A DNA stretch of 10,000 bases from Thiobacillus sp. Its GTDB lineage: Bacteria > Pseudomonadota > Gammaproteobacteria > Burkholderiales > Thiobacillaceae. A model generated the notes under the pieces. The model searched no databases and was not told where the DNA came from. It saw only the letters and a program-made list of their open reading frames with translations. Numbering within the stretch: the stretch's first letter is position 1; every line of letters starts with the position of its first letter. The position numbers and the translations under genes were made by a program. Positions 6,905 to 10,000 of the stretch are shown in pieces. The stretch covers positions 1 to 10,000 of the forward strand of contig JAIWOL010000128.1 in the NCBI GenBank assembly GCA_020216925.1, read 5' to 3'.

Positions 6905-7717
6905 ATGCCAGAACTGCCTGAAGTCGAAACCACCCGCCTAGGGCTTGCGCCCGCCCTGACCGGACGCACTCTCCAACGTGTAGATGTTCGCAACCCCAGA
7001 CTGCGCTGGCCGGTTCCGCATGACCTGCAAGCCCGGTTGGCAGGTCAAACACTGCGCGAGATCACCCGCCGCGGCAAATACCTGCTGTTCAACTTTGGGG
7101 AAACCAGCCAGATCGTGCATCTGGGCATGTCCGGCAGTCTGAGGCTGGCCTCGCCAGCCGAACCCCCCGGTGCGCACGATCATGTCGACTGGGAATTCGA
7201 CGGCCACACCCTGTTGCGCCTGCGAGACCCTCGCCGCTTTGGCGCCGTACTGTGGACGAACGCCCCCTCGCGCCACGTCCTGCTCTCCCGTCTGGGCCCC
7301 GAGCCCCTGACGGATGGCTTCGATGCGGCCTATCTGCATTCACACTGCCTGCGCCGCAACAGCACGATCAAGCAGGTCATCATGGATGCCCATGTCGTGG
7401 TGGGGGTGGGCAATATCTACGCTTCGGAATCCCTGTTCCATGCAGGCATCCGCCCAGGCACCGCCGCGCGGCGGCTCACGCAGCCGGCCTGTGCGCGCCT
7501 GGTGGCCGCCATCCGCAAGGTGTTGAGCGCCGCAATCGACGCCGGCGGCAGCTCGCTGCGGGATTACGTCGCAACAGATGGCGAACTCGGCTATTTTCAG
7601 CTGCAGACACGGGTGTACGACCGTGCCGGCCTGCCCTGCAGGGTTTGCGGCACCACGATACGACGCATCGTCCAGGGTGGACGGTCTACCTATTATTGCC
7701 CCGCCTGCCAGCGCTGA
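6905..7717 (+). CDS. mutM: Formamidopyrimidine-DNA glycosylase/AP lyase (Fpg)
   Basis: MutM excises 8-oxoguanine and formamidopyrimidines from DNA and nicks the resulting abasic site by beta,delta-elimination. The 270-residue product has all hallmarks. Pro2-Glu3 is the catalytic N-terminus (MPELPEVETT), which also fixes the start. RGKYLLF gives Lys58; LGMSG gives Met75, and DPRRFG (109-114) carries the lesion-void-filling Arg and Phe. GVGNIYASE (167-175) includes Asn170 of the helix-two-turn-helix. The C-terminal zinc finger is Cys245, Cys248, Cys265 and Cys268 with Arg260 in QGGRSTYYC. The length matches the family. It diverges from the TPR-lolB operon and is followed after 88 nt by the dynamin-like gene. 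No Shine-Dalgarno is visible. Confidence 0.98.
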   Translation: MPELPEVETTRLGLAPALTGRTLQRVDVRNPRLRWPVPHDLQARLAGQTLREITRRGKYLLFNFGETSQIVHLGMSGSLRLASPAEPPGAHDHVDWEFDGHTLLRLRDPRRFGAVLWTNAPSRHVLLSRLGPEPLTDGFDAAYLHSHCLRRNSTIKQVIMDAHVVVGVGNIYASESLFHAGIRPGTAARRLTQPACARLVAAIRKVLSAAIDAGGSSLRDYVATDGELGYFQLQTRVYDRAGLPCRVCGTTIRRIVQGGRSTYYCPACQR

Positions 7718-7783
7718 CCGGGTCGCGCTGCCCTGCGGTCGCATTTGGACCGATTTACACTTAATATGTCTTTGAATATCCGA

Positions 7784-7799
7784 GTCTTGTCTACAAGAC
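7784..7799. repeat. Perfect 7-bp inverted repeat (operator-like) just upstream of the dynamin-like gene
   Basis: GTCTTGT (7784-7790), spacer CT, then the exact complement ACAAGAC (7793-7799). The 16-bp palindrome ends 6 nt before the ATG at 7806. It has the size and symmetry of a dimeric repressor site, or it could form a small hairpin in the 5' leader that limits ribosome access. I do not recognise it as a site for a known regulator. Confidence 0.45.
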
Positions 7800-7805
7800 A
7801 CCTCC

Positions 7806-9770
7806 ATGCCTTCCACCACGCTTGTCGATGAATTCGAGCATTACAGCGCCTGGCGCGACGCGCTCCTGGTGCGGGTGGAAGCTTTGCGCGACTGGCTTGC
7901 CGCGCAACAACTCGATGATGGCGAATCCGATCTGCGCCTGGCGCAAACTCTGAGCCGCCTGCAGGAGGACACGCTCAATGTGGCCTTTGTAGCCGAGTTC
8001 TCGCGCGGCAAATCCGAACTCATCAACGCAATTTTCTTTTCGGATTATCGCCAGCGCGTACTGCCTTCGTCTGCCGGCCGCACCACCATGTGTCCGACCG
8101 AGCTGTACTACGACCCGCGCCGGCAGGCGTCGCTGCGCCTGCTGCCCATCGAGACCAAGACACGCGCAGGCAGCATTGCCGACTTCAAGCTCGCCCCCGA
8201 CGCCTGGACCGAGTTTCCGCTCAATCTCGATTCCGCAGCCGACATGAGCGCCACGCTGATGCGCCTTGCCGACACCATGCCGGTCGATGCCGACACGGCG
8301 CAAGCCTATGGGCTCATCAATCCTGCGGATGAAGAAACCGCACGGGTTCTGGCGCAAAACGGCAGTATTGCCATTCCGCGCTGGCGTCATGCCCTCATCA
8401 ACTTTCCTCACCCCCTGCTCAAGCAAGGCCTGGTCATTCTCGACACGCCCGGACTCAACGCCATCGGCACCGAGCCCGAACTGACGCTTTCCATGCTGCC
8501 CAACGCGCACGCCGTGCTCTTCTTGCTGGCTGCGGACACCGGCGTCACCCGGTCCGACATCGAAATCTGGCGTCAGCACATTGCGCCGGTTCATGGCGCA
8601 AGCCGTGCCCGCCTCGTCGTCATGAACAAGATCGACGGCTTGTGGGACGAACTCAAAAGCGATGCTGAAATCGATGCCGAGATTGCCCGGCAGGTGGCCT
8701 CCAGCGCGGAACTGCTCGATCTGCCTGCCAGCCAGGTCTACCCGGTTTCTGCGCAAAAAGCCCTGGTTGCCAAAGTCAGGCGCGACGACGCGCTGCTGCA
8801 ACGGACCCGCCTCCCCGAGCTTGAATCCGCTCTCAGCCAGGAACTGATTCCCTGCAAGCAGGCATTGGTCGCCGATTCCACGCGCGCCGTGGTGGAAGAC
8901 GTGGTGGTCAGAACCACCGAGCTGCTGGAAACCCGGCTGGCGACAATCCAGGACCAGGTCGAGGAGCTCGGCAACCTGCGCGGCAAAAACCGCGACGTGA
9001 TCCAGCACATGATGGCGCAGGCCAATGCAGACAATGAACAGTTCGAGCGCGGTTTGCTGCAGTTCAACGCGCTCAGGAATGTATTCGCAGCCCAGGTCGA
9101 AACCTTGCGCGGCCACCTGGGGATGCAGACGGTCCGGCGCGAAGTGAAGAAAACCCGCACCGCCATGGAAAAAAGCCGTTTCAGCACCGGCTTGCGCGAG
9201 TCCATGGCCACATTCTTCAGCCTGCTCAATGACAATCTCGACGCCTCGACCGAGAGCGTCCGGGAAATCCGCGCCATGATGACCGCCATGTATCAGAAAT
9301 TCAGCGACGAACACGGCCTGGCCATGGTCAATCCGCCCGAACACAGCCTGGTGAAATACCGCCGCGAGATAGCCCGACTGGAGCGCATCTTCAACGAACG
9401 TTTCAACACGTTGTTCAGCATGCTGACGTCGGGCCAGCATCAGCTGACCCAGCGTTTCTTCGAGACGCTGGCGAGCAAGGTGGTGCAGGTATTCGAAATC
9501 GCGAACAGTGAAACCGAAACCTGGCTCAAGGCGCTGATCGTACCCATGGAGACGCAGGTGCGCGAACACAAAAACCAGCTCAAGCGCCGGCTGGACAGCG
9601 TCAGCCGCATTCACGCTGCAACCGAGACGCTCGACGACCGGATCGCCGAACTCGATGCCGCGATGAACAATGTGGCCGACCAGATCGAACAATTGGCGCG
9701 GATGAACACGCGCATAGCCGACGCATTGAATGACACGCCCGGCGACGCCCGTTACGCACGGTCGGCCTGA
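7806..9770 (+). CDS. Dynamin-family large GTPase
   Basis: A 654-residue GTPase of the bacterial dynamin superfamily (Dynamin_N type). The G domain shows a P-loop AEFSRGKS (residues 63-70), with Ala where GxxxxGKS has Gly and Glu71 after the Ser. The switch I region is RTTMCPTEL (92-100), G3 is DTPG (213-216) and G4 is NKID (274-277). Beyond about residue 340 the protein is predicted to be largely helical, with coiled-coil-like stretches at about 370-395, 515-535 and 600-640, as expected for a dynamin stalk. No signal peptide or clear transmembrane segment is visible, so membrane contact, if any, would be peripheral. Bacterial dynamins remodel or protect membranes, but the role of this subfamily is unknown to me. 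It is a single gene, not a tandem pair. The ATG at 7806 is the only start downstream of an in-frame stop at 7773; it lacks a Shine-Dalgarno. Confidence 0.85.
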   Translation: MPSTTLVDEFEHYSAWRDALLVRVEALRDWLAAQQLDDGESDLRLAQTLSRLQEDTLNVAFVAEFSRGKSELINAIFFSDYRQRVLPSSAGRTTMCPTELYYDPRRQASLRLLPIETKTRAGSIADFKLAPDAWTEFPLNLDSAADMSATLMRLADTMPVDADTAQAYGLINPADEETARVLAQNGSIAIPRWRHALINFPHPLLKQGLVILDTPGLNAIGTEPELTLSMLPNAHAVLFLLAADTGVTRSDIEIWRQHIAPVHGASRARLVVMNKIDGLWDELKSDAEIDAEIARQVASSAELLDLPASQVYPVSAQKALVAKVRRDDALLQRTRLPELESALSQELIPCKQALVADSTRAVVEDVVVRTTELLETRLATIQDQVEELGNLRGKNRDVIQHMMAQANADNEQFERGLLQFNALRNVFAAQVETLRGHLGMQTVRREVKKTRTAMEKSRFSTGLRESMATFFSLLNDNLDASTESVREIRAMMTAMYQKFSDEHGLAMVNPPEHSLVKYRREIARLERIFNERFNTLFSMLTSGQHQLTQRFFETLASKVVQVFEIANSETETWLKALIVPMETQVREHKNQLKRRLDSVSRIHAATETLDDRIAELDAAMNNVADQIEQLARMNTRIADALNDTPGDARYARSA

Positions 9771-9779
9771 GGTCAGGCG

Positions 9780-10000
<221 letters not shown>

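Noticed and set aside
7754..7782. Possible promoter for the dynamin-like gene: TTTACA, 17 nt, TATCCG
   Set aside because: The -35 is good, but the -10 matches only half of the consensus, and the nearby TAATAT (7762-7767) has no partner -35, so no promoter is called.
7766..7831. A 21-codon plus-strand frame starting ATGTCTTTG that overlaps the start of the dynamin-like gene
   Set aside because: Considered as a leader peptide, but it has no Shine-Dalgarno and no run of regulatory codons; nothing beyond its position supports it.
7791..9692. A 633-codon open frame on the minus strand opposite the dynamin-like gene
   Set aside because: The plus-strand frame carries clear GTPase motifs (GKS, DTPG, NKID). 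The antisense product, rich in His, Gln, Gly and Val, shows no recognisable domain and is best explained as a shadow.

Overview
The window is a GC-rich chromosomal housekeeping segment. It most probably comes from a betaproteobacterium, perhaps of the Nitrosomonadales/Thiobacillus type. This rests on the protein sequences (two-domain L25/CTC, a YfhL-type ferredoxin, a long TPR lipoprotein beside LolB) and on the gene order TPR lipoprotein - lolB - ispE - tRNA-Gln - prs - rplY - pth - ychF, which also occurs in Pseudomonas. Genus-level placement is inference; I saw no mobile element, CRISPR array, phage gene or sign of recent transfer.

Layout, left to right. Positions 1-62 hold the 5' part of a minus-strand tRNA-Tyr, with a near-ideal sigma-70 promoter at 78-107. 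From 116 to 6816 all genes lie on the minus strand, so transcription runs right to left: TPR lipoprotein (5059-6816), lolB (4511-5059), ispE (3678-4514), tRNA-Gln(TTG) (3596-3670), a terminator (3557-3582), prs (2574-3524, GTG start), a second terminator (2537-2559), rplY (1872-2480), pth (1204-1812) and ychF (116-1207). Three junctions overlap by 1 or 4 nt, which suggests translational coupling. A short divergent intergenic region (6817-6904) separates this block from plus-strand mutM (6905-7717). A dynamin-family GTPase (7806-9770) follows on the plus strand, and the 3' part of a minus-strand 2[4Fe-4S] ferredoxin gene (9780-10000) converges on it.

How the genes relate. Most serve core functions: translation (tRNA-Tyr, tRNA-Gln, L25, peptidyl-tRNA hydrolase, YchF), precursor supply (PRPP synthase, the IspE step of the MEP isoprenoid pathway), outer-membrane biogenesis (LolB and the TPR lipoprotein), oxidative DNA repair (MutM) and iron-sulfur electron transfer. 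The least understood gene is the 654-residue dynamin-like GTPase, which has a non-canonical P-loop and no obvious membrane span. No gap without a gene exceeds 100 bases. The gaps hold the promoters, terminators and inverted repeats listed below; I saw no convincing additional small gene in them.
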